DNA of 64,000 bases from Certhia americana. Taxonomy: Eukaryota; Chordata; Aves; Passeriformes; Certhiidae. The stretch spans positions 431 to 64,430 of the forward strand of contig JAGMWU010000145.1 in the NCBI GenBank assembly GCA_018697195.1, given 5' to 3'. Of this stretch, positions 31,666 through 44,977 are shown piece by piece; position 1 is the first letter of the stretch; each line of letters opens with the position of its first letter. A model generated the notes under the pieces. The model was not told where the DNA came from, did not search any database, and worked only from the letters and a program-made list of their open reading frames with translations. Position numbers and translations under genes: made by a program.

Positions 31666-32757
31666 GATCCTGGTAATTATAGGCCAGTTAGTCTGACCTC
31701 ATTATCTGGTAAGATTATAGAACAGTTTATATTGAGTGTCATCATGCATCACTTACAGGATGGCCAGGGTATCAGGCGCAGCCAGCATGGGTTTAGGAGG
31801 GGTAGGTTGTGTTTGACCAACCTGGGCTCCTTTTATGACCAGGTGACCCACCTGGTGGATGCAGGGAAGGCTGTGGATGTTGTCTATTTGGATTTCAGCA
31901 AGGCCTTTGACACTGTCTCCCACAGCATACTCCTGGAAAAACTGGCAGCCCACGCCTTGGACAGGAGCACTCTGCTGGATTAAGAACTGGCTAGATGGTC
32001 GGGCCCAGAGAGTGGTGGTGAACGGTGCTGCATCCAGCTGGTGGCCAGTCACCAGTGGTGTCCCTCAGGGGTCTGTGCTGGGGCCAGTTCTGTTTAATAT
32101 TTTTATTGATGACATGGATAAGGGTATTGAGTCTTTCATTAATAAATTTGCTGACAACACTAAGCTGGAAGCATGTGTTGATCTGTTGGAAGGGAGGAGG
32201 GCTCTGCATAGGGACCTGGATGGGCAGAATCCAATAAGATGAAGTTTAATAAGTCCAAGTGCTGAGTCCTGCATTTTGGCCAAAATAAACCCCTGCAATG
32301 CTATAGGCTGGGGACGGTGTGGCTGGGCAGTGCCCAGGCAGAAAAGGGCCTAGAGGTACTGGTCAACTGCTGACTGAACACGAGCCAGCAGTGTGCCCTG
32401 GTAGCCAAGAAAGCCAATGGCATCCTGGCCTGTATCAGGAATAGTGTGGCCAGCAGGAGCAGGGAGGTCATTCTTCCCCTGTACTTGGCACTGGTGAGGT
32501 TGCACCTTGAGTGCTGCGTCCATTTCTGGGCCACTCAGTTTAGGAAGGATGTTGAGACGCTTGAGTGTGTGTCCAGAGGAGGGCAACAAGGCTGGTGAGG
32601 AGCTTGGAACACAAGCCTTATGAGGAATGACTGAGGGAGCTAGGGTTATTTAGCCTGGAGAAAAGGAGACTCAGGGGTGACCTTATCACTCTCAACAACT
32701 TCCTGAAAGGTGACGCAGCCCACCGGAGCCTGGGCTAGCTCAAAGAACACCGGTGCT
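31666..32757 (+). mobile_element. CR1 LINE fragment with reverse transcriptase
   Basis: Conceptual translation has [34 protein letters not shown] and [19 protein letters not shown], hallmark motifs of CR1-type reverse transcriptase, spread over two frames. TAA at 31981 and later stops break it. The 3' end is truncated at about 32757, before any octamer repeat. Confidence 0.9.
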
Positions 32758-33660
32758 GCGCCAAGTGTGGGAACAACTGCAGCGTGGGGTTTCTGCTGAC
32801 AGCTGAACCTTTAGAGCCATTTCTTCTGCAGTGGAAGGTCTCTCACCGCATTCAGGGGTTGGGTAAAGGAGAAGGAGGAGGCTTTTCAGTTCTGAGGTTC
32901 CAACAGAAGGTTTATTCACATTGAAAGGATCATGAACCAAAAAGCCCTGAGCACTGCTGGGCTGGGGATTTTATACAGAAACAGAGCAAGGGGTGGGTAC
33001 CAAACACAAGCCAATGACCGATCAGCAGGGGCAGAGGGAAGGGATTACAGCATTTCTCTGGGGCCAGCTGGGGTAAGTGGGAGGAGAGGGCAGGTCACAT
33101 GGTCCAATGGGGCGTCGAGGTTTAGGAAACACCCAGGAATGCCCAGAGGGAGGTACGCTCAAAGGATTGGTTCAGGGTTGGAGTGACATGAAAGGTGCCA
33201 GTACAAGGGGCAGGGTAACAGTGATTGATAGGGAAGGAGCTGGAACAAGGGGTAGGGAAATACCATACAAGGTAACTTAGGGGAGGATACAACTTCAGGA
33301 ATAAACCAACTTGGTGAAAACATGGGGGAACATAAGATCAAACCATTAACATTAAAACTTTAACAATAACCCACTTAAATGAAACAAATACTTGCCACAA
33401 CAAAAGGTGGTTGTAGTCAGGTGGGGGTTGGTCTCTTTCTCCAGGCAGCAACTGACAGAATGAGAGGATGCTACTTGATAAAGCAGGTCCCTGAAGAGGC
33501 CAAAGTCAGCTTGATGCACTAAAAGGTGCCACGGACAAAAAAATCTTTCAACTAATGGTAGTTGGAAGATTGCATGCTTATTACAGCAGCTGGACACATG
33601 GGAGGTAATCCTCCAAAGGCATGTGCAAATTTCCAAAGCGTCAGCTCTCTATATATATCC
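32758..33660 (-). mobile_element. LTR-like sequence, minus strand, boundaries uncertain
   Basis: Contains the reverse complement of a poly(A) signal (GTTTATTCACATTG at about 32909), many A/G-rich imperfect units and no ORF. General character fits a minus-strand avian LTR that truncated the CR1. No paired ends found. Confidence 0.35.
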
Positions 33661-34116
33661 AAAGGGTTTACATATTCATAAAATCATTTGAGACACCTAT
33701 TCATATTCATCACCTGTTCCTGCTTTGTATTAAAATGTGTTGAATGTTCATTATGATTGTGCAGTTCTCCTTTTAATTGAGGCGGTGGTCTTCTTGATTT
33801 GGGTCAGTGGGTTCATGAAGAGGAAGTCAGAAGTCTTCCTCACTACTTTGTCCCATTTCCAGGTCTTCTTGACCCCTTGGTCAGGGTCTAGGCCTCTTTT
33901 CTTGGCTCTAACAATCACAAGGCCAGGTGCGTTTCTTGGTTCCTGATTTTTTACAATGCTATATGTACTCCCTATTGCTTCTATAAACATAACTGAATCA
34001 AATGCATGATAAATTTTTATTGCATCATATTGCAGTGACTGTGGAGCAGACCTCCTCACCCCTCCTTGCAATGCTGTAGTACTGATATAATCTTAGTCTA
34101 AGGAAAGATAAAAAAT
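33661..34116. other. No gene seen
   Basis: AT-rich with short ORFs of no recognisable family. Confidence 0.4.
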
Positions 34117-35340
34117 TGTCCTGGTTTGGCCTGATTGGACAATTTTGTAATATTGACACACGATTAAATGAATGAGAAGGGCTGATACACCTTTTTGAAT
34201 ACACATTTTTTGGTGAGATTCTGGAAATCTGGCCTTCTGATTTCCGATGGTGGGAGAGGTAGGAGGCCCAGGCCAGGCCAAGTTCCCCCCTCCCCTGGCA
34301 CCCCTGGCCAGGCAAAGGGGGAAGGAGAGGCAGAGGGGAAGGCCGTCTGGTCCAATCCCTGGCTGCTGAGATCTGAGCCAGAATGGCCCACGCAGCAAAG
34401 GGGGGGTGAGCCAGGCCCCCAGCAGCTGCCGGGCAGGGAAAGAGGAGGCAATGGGCCTCTGACATGTTGCAGCTGAGGCCTGACCAGGCTAAAAAATACC
34501 CGATCCTAGCCTCCCTCTCTCCTCGAAGTAGCAGGCCAGGCCTCTTGAGATCCTGGCACAGCTCCAGCACAGCTGCAATTCATCACGTGACTGCTTTAGC
34601 CTGGTTGCTCTTAACCGTTTCAGTGCAGAAGAGACCTCCAGGCCTCATTCTTCCCTGAATGAGAGACAAGGACAAAGGGAAGACACGTAAAGGGACCACA
34701 TGAAGGCATCAAGGTCAGTCAAGGAGTAAAGTTCAAGATGGAAGGAGTATGGGAAGCTGCCTTAATTTCCAGGCTGAAAATATCTTGTAAGCTATGGTGA
34801 TTGACTATAATATATTGAGATATTTCCTTTAAATCATAGAGAGGTATGGAGAGATGGAAAGTTCAACTTGTAGACCTGAGCAAAGGAATGCAGTGTTAAA
34901 GGGAGCCAATGTTGAAGTGGCTGTGATTCCATGAGAAGTTTGAACAGAGAGATGATGTGATAAAGATTCTTTGCCCCCAAGAGAATAAGAAGAGAATCTC
35001 TGTTCTCTGAGATGATCTCAAAAATAGATAAAGAGAACCTTTACTTTGAACAGTTTATCTTTAAAAATAAAAAACCCCCAAACATACATGGACCTGGCCT
35101 AGAAGCACAGCTGTGAAAGGACTGTGAACATGGGAGGTGCCATGGTGGATGACCAGGAAAGCAGCTTCTGAAATGCAGATTGGCTGCTGAAGGAAGAGAC
35201 AAACAATAGAAACTCCTCCTGCCTGAGGAAGAAATCAGACCAGTTGTGTCTGTCTCTCAACCCCCATGCTCTGCCTGCTTGCAAAGACAAAATTTACATA
35301 CCAAAAGCAAAGTCAATATGAGTGATATCTCACTCTACAG
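34117..35340 (+). mobile_element. LTR-G copy, class I-type LTR
   Basis: Starts TGTCCTGGTTTGGCCTGATTGGAC, closely following the LTR-G start at 3431, and shares the GC-rich section to about 34640. Beyond that the similarity weakens and the 3' end is uncertain. At 34518-34530 it shows the uninterrupted CCTCCCTCTCT site into which ERV-A1 inserted in the 3431 copy. Confidence 0.65.
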
Positions 35341-35929
35341 CAGAATTGGTTAATGAATACCCCTGACTTTGCCTCAAATTCCAAAATAAAGTGTTTGATT
35401 TACTGACGCCTCAGCCAAATGCATTGAGGGTAGATGGAAGTACAGAGCAGTGACTGTGAATATTGAAATGGGAGTGGAAGTGATGGAAGAAGGATTAGAA
35501 AGTGTACCAGTGAAAGAATTGAAAGTGGTTGTATTGGTAGTAAAAGAAAGACAAAGACTGTATATAATTGTGTTAGAGGAAGTGTTAGATTAGCAAGTGA
35601 ATGGAAAGAGGTTTGACAGAAGGAGAATTTGAATGGTTGTTTTTACAGATTCAGTCTGTAGCAGTCTGGCATGGGGTTTCCTCCTGCAACATCAAACCCA
35701 GTTTGGCTGGGGAGGGTGGATTAAAAAATGGGATGGGTATGATGGATGAGGCCTAGAGATGTTCTTTAATCCATTTCAGTGACCACATGCTTTCTAGGCA
35801 GCATCCAAGGCCACAGAGCCTGGAGCTGCTTCCAGAGAACACATGGTCCAAGAGGAGCAGCGTCCAAAGACCAGGATGTATGGCTAACTTGGCTAGATAT
35901 ACGGTTTACCTAGTGAAGAAACCCCCCTT

Positions 35930-36340
35930 TGTCCCTCCTGAATTTCCCTAGCTAGCTGTGTTGTGGGGAGGGCAGGGGAGCTCTTCACGACCGAGATAAA
36001 AGACCAAGGGCTGCTTTTCCTCCGGGATGGAGCTGGAGTTTATTCTTAGCTGGAGTCTGTGAGGAAAAAGAGGCCGAGGGGAGCTTTTCCCGGGTTTTTG
36101 AAACCTCGGGAAAGGGGCGGGGAGGCATGCAGCATCAGCCAATGGGATAAACATTCCAGGGACAGGGAGGGGAGGGGATAAACACATCACACTTGGGGGC
36201 AGGGATACACATGCACTGCCACAACCTAGGATGGGTGTCCAATTGTAGATATGGGGCAGGGGCTTGACCTTATAAGTCTAAGGTCCCAACCTCCTGCTCC
36301 CCAGGGTCGTAGGCCCACTCCTTGGTACCGAGAATTTGTG
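35930..36340 (-). mobile_element. GC-rich LTR-like segment
   Basis: TGTGTTGTGGGGAGGG start, GTTTATTCTTAG (reverse poly(A) signal) at about 36038, and repeated GGGGATAAACA. No coding. The preceding stretch 35341-35929 has no gene that I recognise. Confidence 0.35.
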
Positions 36341-36639
36341 CCTGGCTTTTTTATTTATCCCAGCTAATAGGACTGCGACATCAGTCCTGATTAAATCCAT
36401 ATAGGTTGAGTTAAAACTCATGCAAAATCCCCAAACATTACAAGCCTATTGTAGCAACAAAGTGGATTAGCTGAAAATTAATCCACAACATTGATATCAA
36501 TTTAGTAAGTGATTAAAACTTATTTTTGCAGCACAAAACAAAAGCCGGCCAATAACCAGGAGGATGTGTAAAGACATTCTCACATAGTGTCCACAGTGCC
36601 AGCTGAGGCTTGAACAAAATTTACCCAGACCTGGCACCA

Positions 36640-37320
36640 CATTTCCACATCAAAAGTAATAAGACACTCTAGTCAACCTGGCAAATAAATTATATTGGAC
36701 AACATCTAATGATTACAAATATATACTGATAAGTGCAGAAAATATATCTGGACTATTAAAGGCCACAAAGAGCAGGCATGCCAATGCAGAAACTACCATC
36801 TCAAGGTTTAGTGACTGGTTTTCCAGTCTCCCTATCCCAGACTCCATACAGAGTGACAATAGATCACATTTCACTAGTGGGGTGATACAGGATTGGGCCA
36901 GGAAGGAAGGTATCAAATGGATTTTCCATACACCTTATTATCCCCAGGCAAATGGGATTGTGCAGCATGCCAACGGTTTACTAAAACATTACCTTAAGCC
37001 ACACAAGCCTGGGTGGGATAAAAGATTACCTTCTGTACCAATAAACAACTGATATGAGCTGATGGGCAGCCTGGTTTCATGAGCTTTCCTGAGTCCTAGG
37101 TCTTTTGAAACAACTCCAGATAACAAAACTGAAACTTTTCAGAATAACTTAATGGTGGGCCAACCAGTCATGGTAAAATTCCCTCAAATTGGAATTGTAT
37201 CTATGAATTTAAGAAACACTCAAGGGCCAATGGCCTGGGCGGCTACTGATTCTAGTAGCCACCAACACAAGATTAGCTCCCGATGGTATGCCCGACATTC
37301 TAAACTGTCCTTGTTTCTGT
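36640..37320 (+). pseudogene. Retroviral integrase C-terminal fragment (unassigned ERV)
   Basis: The + strand encodes SIQSDNRSHFTSGVIQDWA (second catalytic Asp), then IFHTPYYPQANGIV and a C-terminal part with WYARHSKLSLFL before TAA at about 37320. The Glu expected after GIV is Gln. Several stops precede and follow it. Its HTPYYPQANGIV style differs from both ERV-A and ERV-B. The rest of the element was not recognised. Confidence 0.6.
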
Positions 37321-37567
37321 AATAAACCTGTTTTTTTCTCTGAAACAAAGCAAGTTTCTCAATGAAACCTCACAAGCTATTTCTACACTGTCCCCATGTG
37401 ACAACAGTGAAAATAGCACTGTGTTTGCAACTGGAGGCCAGAAAGGAAACCAGTACCATAACTCTTTATAAGACCCATATCTATTATTGCTTAAGTTCGG
37501 TTGTTTTGATTTCTCTAATAACCTAGAATGTTTAATCATACCCTCACTAGACAAAAGCTAGGTGTGT

Positions 37568-38050
37568 GTAGTGGTTTTGGTTTGCCAATCTGAAATTTCT
37601 CAACCAACAATCAGACATGGAACAAGAAACCATTCAAGCAACAGTGAAAGGACTGTCCACTACCTGCACAGCTGTGAAAACCACTGAAATTCCTGGACTC
37701 CTGATGTTGCCATTTTCCCAGCCTGGAAATGAAACTCAAGATAATTTAATTAAAGAGGTAATATAAAAGGAGATCTTTATTTGAAGGCCTTCAGAGGCAG
37801 TTTTGGAAAGATGTCCACAAAAGCCCACCCCCTCCAGGGGTGAATGGATCTTTATAGGTTTAGGAAATTAGCATAATTGATAAAAGGCAGCACTTAGGAG
37901 GACAAGTGGTGATGCAGCTCCCCCTCAGGTCAAGCCCCTTCTCTGGAGCTCCCCTTCAGAACTAGTTGTACTTTGTCCATGAGAATGTATCTTGAAGAGT
38001 TGTTCTCAGCCTTGGTTCCCAGGAAGAACCAAGATAGAACGGGGGCCCTG
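37568..38050 (-). mobile_element. LTR fragments
   Basis: 37568-37625 (TGTAGTGGTTTTGGTTTGCC) matches the minus-strand end of LTR-G copies such as 50168. From about 37741 a second LTR-like section starts, with TCTTTATTTGAAGG as a reverse poly(A) signal. Boundaries approximate. Confidence 0.4.
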
Positions 38051-38169
38051 AACCTCCTGGGGCTTGGAGCTCTGGAATTTCTTTTGTCTTTCTGCCTAGG
38101 GCAGTACTTCAAAGTTAAGCCTGCAAGTAAGTTTATAGTTATAACTTTCTTAAATGCTGCTGTGTTTGT

Positions 38170-38440
38170 TCTTTTGCTAAGTTGTTAAACATAAGTTATA
38201 AGCCAAGTGTTGCTAAGTGCTAAGTGTTCTTCTGTTAAGTTGCTAAGTTCGAAGTTATAAGTTAGGTTAAATGCTGTTAAGTGCTATTCTCTGTTAAATT
38301 GTTAAGGTTAAGTTATAAATTAGTTTTAAGTTAAGTGTTTTTCCTATGTTAAATTGTTAGGCTTAAGGTCTAAGTTAAAGTACAGTTAAGTTTGTGTGTT
38401 GTTAAGCTTTTATGCCTAGTTACTTTTTATTCCTTGCCCT
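38170..38440. repeat. Degenerate TTAAGT/TAAGTT-rich repeat
   Basis: Many imperfect units such as GTTAAGTTGCTAAGT and AAGTTATAAGTTAGG. Similar short stretches occur at 39330-39440 and 60165-60260 inside LTR-like elements, so it is probably an LTR internal repeat. Confidence 0.55.
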
Positions 38441-38799
38441 GCTGTCTTTTGACACACACCTAAACACACACAGGCACCCACACACCCCTAAATAGTTCTC
38501 AGTTCATTTCTGTTTTGATTGCCTGGATTTTGTTTGGGTTTATTGTTGCTTGTTTTCCCTTGTTGTGCCTTAGATATCCTGTAAGTAGTAGAGTGAATCC
38601 TGTCAATTAACTTGTCATGCTTTGTCACTGAATATTAAATCTGACTTTTGCTTATATCCTTGCAGTGAAGGTAGAAGGACTTAGCTCCTGGATTCATTGC
38701 ACATGAATTAAGAAGGCTCTACACTCAGAGAGGACAGTGGAAAACACTGGACCCCTGGGGCAGAAAATTTTAAAGACATCTGTAAACAATTAGTGAAAT

Positions 38800-39892
38800 G
38801 TATAGACTAATGTTTATGGAATTTTTTTTTTGTCTTTAGGGGGAGGGGTCAAAGAAATTTAAGTAGTGCTTACCCTAAGAAAAAGGCTTCTTCACTGTCT
38901 CATGTTCTGCCAGTGAGGAGGTGCACAATAAACCATGAGGGAGGATAGCCGGGACAGCTGACCGGAACTGGCCAAAGGGATTTTCCATACCATGGAACAT
39001 CATGTCCAGTATATAAACTGGGAGGAGTTGTCCATGAGCCACCAGTCAGTGCTTGGGGACAGGCTGGGCATTGTTCAGCAGGTGGTGAGCAATTGTATTG
39101 TGCATCACTTATTTTTCTTGGGTTTTATTCCTCTCCCTCTTATTGTAATTACATTTTTAAATTATTGTTGGTTTGTTAGTATTATTATTATGTGTTGGAA
39201 TCCAGAGAGCAGAGAGCTCTCAGGGCATTGGGACTGCAAGCCAAAGCTTTGAATTGAATACAGGGTTTAATCTGAGACCCTGGGAAAAATTGCCAAAACT
39301 AGATATTAGAAGCCAAAATGTAGATTTGTAGTTTAAGTAAAAAACACGTTAAGCTAAGTACTAGAAAGTTTAGAGTTTATAATTTAGGATATAGAAGTAG
39401 TTATAAAGATAATAAGTTTTAACATGTAGAATTATAAGTTTGTGCGTCATTAGATGATTTGTCAAGAAAGTCTGCACTGTGGCAAAATGCATAAAGCATA
39501 ATAACTGATTATTGGGTTAAAAATGCAAATATTCTTGGTGGCGGTGTTTTATTGGTTAATAAATCCTTAAAAGGCCTTGTAACTAGAGGTCTTGTAACCT
39601 TCTGAACCACGAGTTAGAGATGTGAGCAGAACTCACCCTCCCTGTCTGCGTAGAAGATAAGAAGAAAATAAACTTCACCACCCAAAGCAGCTCAGACGTC
39701 CCATCTCTAATTTCTACTATTCATAAATTCCCCAATAATTATGTTGGGTTTTCTTCCTCTTATTAAACTGTTTTTATCTCAACCATGGGTTTTATCTTTT
39801 TCTTATTCTCCTCCCCATCCCACCAGGGAGGGAGGGGTGGAAGTGAGCAAGCGGTTGCATGGTACTTAGTTCCTGCCTGGGGTTAAACCACA
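38800..39892 (+). mobile_element. Avian LTR with a second LTR nested in it
   Basis: The outer LTR is recognised from TTCCATACCATGGAACATCATG and TATATAAACTGGG (promoter region, about 38985-39020) and the end GGGGTTAAACCACAACA at 39892. It is interrupted at about 39191-39737 by another LTR-like element. The 5' end is approximate. Confidence 0.6.
39191..39737 (+). mobile_element. Nested LTR-like element
   Basis: Starts TGTGTTGGAATCC and ends ATTCCCCAATA, with AGAAAATAAACTTC as poly(A) signal (about 39663). The flanks TATTA and AATTA are alike, as expected for a short mutated target duplication, and the outer LTR continues TGTTGGGTTTTCTTCC afterwards. Confidence 0.5.
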
Positions 39893-42800
39893 ACAGCTCA
39901 GAAGACTTATTGAGTCTTAGTAAAATAGTAGTAACTCCTTAAAGTTGAAAACTAGAGGAGCAGTTATGAAAAATGCTAGGCCTCCACTATAGTACAGAAA
40001 TCTGATGAAAGCAGATCCTTATACATTTGCTTTGAACTTCTAAATCCAGGAATTTGAATCAATGCTTTAAAATATTATTTTAAAATTAAAAGGTTTTTTA
40101 AGGCTTTAATTTAAAGAAAAAAAAAGGTAAGAATTATAGAGAGAACAACAGAAGAGAAGGAGAAGCATAGAGTCTTCCCAGGTCTGAAACTGAAGCAGCA
40201 CAATTAAGGAAAGACTAATACTAACACTCGTGTCTGCCTGTTTTCTTAAAATACATGGACAAACAAAACATGTATGAAAAAAAAAATCTATTATAAAAAA
40301 CTCACTTTTTTAGTCAATTTTCAGTCACCATCTCTAATGCTTTAGTGAGCAATTATTTAGCACTAGATTAATGGAAACAATGCAACTAATAAAAAAGTAA
40401 CTAAGTTGGAACTTTCCAGAAGATAATATATAAACAGTAAAACTTAATTCTTGCTGTCAGTGTCCTCCTGTATTAAGCTCAACAATCATAAAACTGCCAT
40501 GACAATTTTGTTTTCCCTCTTGGGTAGTAAGACTTCATGGTTTCAGAAAACATTGTGAAAACTGAAGTCTATAGATAGCTTCTCAACTGAACTATTTACT
40601 TAAATAATACAGAATTGAAGTTAAAGCTGTGCCTCCTCAAACTAGGGGAAAAGTTAAAGCAGAGCAATGCAGAGTTCCCAGGCAGGTGTAAAGGAGAGAC
40701 GCTTAATTGCAAAACCCAGGCTTTTTTAAGCAATTAGGCTGTTATCAGTTGCATTCCATTTTAGCATAACAAATGTAATTCAACCAACCACCATAAACCA
40801 CAATGTGAACATGTAATGGTTATATAACTTGTTTTTCTACCTCCAATTCAGCTGAGTCACTTCTCATAGTCCTTTTCTACTTAGCCAAAGTAGGAGGCCT
40901 GAGCCATGATTTTACAAGGGTAACAAGGCCCTTATTTTATAAGGAGGTTTTACCTATATGCAACAGCTACCTTGACATATTGTCAGACAAGTTTATTAAG
41001 CTGTTTTATATTGAAGAGAGTACAGCAAAAAAAACCATTGCTAACATGCTCAGATCCTGCAATAATACTTACCTACAAATGAACCATTCTTGAATTTGAA
41101 ATAAAAATAAATCCCTCATGAAGAGACATTTTTAGGAGTTTAAAATTAAACGCAACTGAAAGCAGATTTCTCTTACATTAAAAAAAATCCCTTTTATAGA
41201 GTGCTTTTAGTGTTCAATATTATTTTAATTACACTTTTCAACATATAATAGCAAACAAAATTATATTTTAAATTCTCTTTAGGTAATAACATTATCTACA
41301 AATTTCCACCATCCATACTCCATTCTCTGATGAGAAAACTACATCCCTCTGAAGCGAGCCCCTAGTGATTTACATTATTTTTACTATTTGCAAATCCCAG
41401 CATTTGTTTCACTAAGTCCAATTCTCACTTTTAAAATTATGACAACACAAAAGGCCATAATCCACTTCTATAAAACTGAAAGTATCAAGTGGCAGATGGG
41501 ACCCATAATATGCTGCAATTTGTATACTTCATTTCTTAGAATTCACATCTTTAAAACTATTTGGTTTACCATTATAATGCAATTTTCAAACTAATAACAA
41601 AAAATTCATTACAAACTAACGTGACAGTGAAGCAGAGGTTCTTCAGACCAAAAAGTAGAAGATACAGACATCACTATGTCATTACTGCTTGCAACAGTCC
41701 TACACACCAATTAAAAAAATAACTGGTCACAGTAATAAGGATAAGTATGTAGTGTACAAGAATTTTTATCATACAAATCAGCCTTTACTTACTATCTCTT
41801 CCTCAGACCAAAAGAAAAATCACAGAAATCTCTAAATCTAAAAACTATTACAAAATACCAGTTCAAACTAAGGGCAACACAGATAAGCCACTGTGTAACA
41901 AACAGATTTGCAGTTTCAAATTAATTTCAAATATTGCCTTAGGTGTACCTGAGCTGAAGAACATTATCAAGCAATACAAGCATGCTTCAGACTGCAGTTT
42001 ACCTTCCTAGCAGCAGAGTAAATGCACTTAAATGGTCAGCTTATTTCAGAGTCCAAGCTGTATGAAGGTTGCCACTGCTAGCCAGATAATTTAAGGATAG
42101 ATATATCTGAACTATCTGAAATAGCAGTCAAAGAAATTAGCAGGCAAATAATGAGTAGGCATAACTCATGTCTTACCAGTTTCTCAGACATTGTTCAGAT
42201 GTTTCTAGTTTCCAACTTAGGTGCTTTTTTCCCCTCTTAGTTCTAATTCTGGAACCTGAAAAGCAAGATTTTTTGCACACCATACTACTAACAGTGTTTG
42301 CAAACAAAATTTCATCCTTCACATCTGGGTTTACCATTTACTTCAATTAATTTATCTAAGCCATACCCACCTCTATTTTGAGTTTGGAATCCTGCTTCAT
42401 CCACCAGCAGTTGTCTTCTGCTGCCTTCTTCTTAAAATCCAAATTAAAATCCTATCTGCTTTCCAGAAACACAGTTGTGAAATAACTGGTTGCTAATGGA
42501 AGCTTCCACATAAATGCTTTACAATTATCTTAGCAAAACAGCAGCATATCATTAGTTTTCTGAGCAATCACGAATCACAACATTTTCAAATAAAGGCTGA
42601 TTCAAATAAAATTATATTTAAAACAATACAACTGTAATGATCTACACTGTTCTCAAAACCTCCACTCAGTTTCATCTCATTTATAAAGTGCAAAAGCAAA
42701 TAGCCTGACATGGCAAGGCAGCATGCAAATGTATTAATGATAAAGGCAATGAACTTTCAGTGGAAGAGGTACACGTTTAATGCATGATGCACACAGGCAG

Positions 42801-43446
42801 AGCAAGCAGGAACTTCATTACTGTGCTATGCTACTGGTTTAAAAATTAGCTACCTTCTGCAGAGACAGACATTTTACAGAATAATAGCTCTCTAGCGGTG
42901 GCTTTTTAGGAAGTGGGGAACTGAAAATCACCTAATAGGAATAGATATAACTTAACTACTTCACAGATCTGCATAGTATTTACAAAGTAAAATCAAAAAA
43001 TATAGAATTTATAAGAAAATATGACCTGGGGTAGGGAGGGAATTTATGTGCTTAATGGATTTGTTTTTGTTTGTTTGCCTTTTTTATAAAAAAAATCCCA
43101 AAACTTTTTGTAAGGGAACGAACCATTAATTCACATATGATATAACAATGTGCTGCATATTGACTTACACACATGTGATACATTCACTAGTAAGGCTTCC
43201 ATCCTTAACTATTAATTTTCAAAGGCATGTTTCTTTGCTGACTGTACACAATCCTTTGCATATTTTGTAACTGCTATATAATAGAGTTATGCCATTTCAT
43301 GATAACCAAACTCAGGAAATCCAACTAATCTCAGCTGAAATGTAATATACTGCAAGAATTCTAATTTCCCCAAAAAGAAAAACTTAGCTTTTCAAAGGTA
43401 TTATTTTCATTTGTGTCCCCATTTCAAATCAGAGAAGCTGCCTGAA
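39893..43446. other. 3.5 kb AT-rich sequence, no gene or repeat recognised
   Basis: Only short ORFs without splice-bounded protein similarity. This is where missing FCHO2 3' exons could lie if the gene were complete; I see none. Confidence 0.55.
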
Positions 43447-44977
43447 TGTAGTGGGTTTGCATGGCCAAGATTTGGTAGCGTGGGTGCAACAGGGGTGGTT
43501 TCTATAAGAAACTGCCAGAAGCTTCCTCCATGTCCAGCAGAGCCAATCCTTGGTAGCTCTGAAGACAAACATGAAGCTGGCCAAGGTTGAGCCAATTAGA
43601 AATGGTGGTAACACCTCTGTGATAACATATTTAAAAAGAAGAAAAAAATAAAGCATTATGGCACAGTTGTAATTGTGGTTAGAGAAGAGTAGGGTGAGAA
43701 TATGTGAAAGGAAGAACTCTGCAGACACCAAGGTCAGTGGAGAAGGACAGGGAGGAGGTGCTCCAGGCACCAGAGCTGAGACTACTCTGCAGCCCATGGT
43801 GAAGACCATGGTGAAGACCATGGTGAAACAGGCTGTTCCCCTGAAGCCCTTGAAGATCCATGGGCATGCCTAGATCCAGCTGCAGCCCGTGGGGGAGGAG
43901 ACCCACACTGGAGCAGGTGGATGCCTGGGAGGAGGCTGTGACCCCATGGGAAGCCTGTGGAGAGAGGACCCCATGCCTGAGCAGCTTCTTGAAAGATTGC
44001 ACCCTGTGAAAAAGTGACCAACATTGCAGCAGTTTGGGGAGGACTGTTTGTTGGAGTTAGTTCAGAGAAGGAAGAGGGTCTCAGTTCAAAACCCCACGAA
44101 AATCATTTTTGGGCATAGTGAACAAAGACCCACTTCTGATTTCCGGCCATTGCTCTTATAAGTTGTTATTTAAAAGTTCTCTGTTACAATTGGTTAAGTT
44201 TTGCCGCAGGAATTGTAATATTCCAAATTGTTCCTTCTCATTGGATCCTCCCCTTGGTCCTCACCCTAATTTCTCTGATGCCCAGGATGTATAAAAAGAC
44301 TGCATGGTCTGGGACCTGAGCTTTTTTCCCGATTGCTCCGTGTACTGTGCACAGCATCCTGTTTGTACTTTCCCTTTATTAAAAGTTCTGTTCCCGAGCA
44401 AACGGATTAAAGCTGTGTCTCTCTAATTAAGACGCCTGCTGATTTCCCACAGAAGCCGCCCCCCGGGTGGTCTGGGAGAGAACCAGGGGAGGGTTCAACT
44501 GTTGCCCATGGGATGGACTCACATTGCAGCAGTTCGCAGAGACCTGTTGCTTGTGAGATGGACTTACATTGGAGAAGTTCATGGAGAACTGTCTCCCACA
44601 GGAAGGACCCTATACTGGAGCAGGGGAAGGACTCCTCTCCCTGAGCAGTGGGAGAAATAATGTGTGATGAACTGACCATAACCCCCATTCCCTGTCTCCC
44701 TGCACCCCTGTGGTAGGAGGTAGAGATGGGAAGGAGGGAGGTGTTTTTAAGGTTTTATTTTACTTCTCATTATCCTCTGATTTTGTTAGCAATAAATTCA
44801 GTTCTTATCTCTAATTTGAGCCTGTTTTGCCCATGATGGTACTTCATGAGTGATCTCTGCTGGTCCTTATCTCAACCCATGAATCCTTCATTATGTTTTC
44901 TCTCCCCTGTCCAGCTGTGGAGAGGAGGCATAGAGAGGCTTTGGTGCATGCCTGGCATCCAGCCAGCATCAGCTCAA
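43447..44977 (+). mobile_element. Avian LTR (family of 12923-13744) with a nested LTR
   Basis: Starts TGTAGTGGGTTTGCATGGCC. It contains a triple CATGGTGAAGAC unit (about 43796-43830) and ends near GCCTGGCATCCAGCC. It is interrupted at 44049-44497. Outside the insertion it aligns as reverse complement to 12923-13744. The 3' end is degraded. Confidence 0.7.
44049..44497 (+). mobile_element. Nested solo LTR, 449 bp
   Basis: Flanked by the exact 6-bp duplication ACTGTT (44043-44048 and 44498-44503). The related LTR at 12923-13744 has the unoccupied site. It contains TATAAAAAG (about 44291) and TTATTAAAAG near the 3' side. Ends TGTTGGAG..GGTTCA. Confidence 0.82.

Noticed and set aside
34025..34570. 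181-codon minus-strand ORF
   Set aside because: Antisense to the GC-rich part of an LTR-G copy; the parallel ORF at 3414-3824 is the same artefact.
43796..43830. Tandem CATGGTGAAGAC units as a regulatory array
   Set aside because: Only about three copies, part of the LTR's ordinary imperfect repeats.
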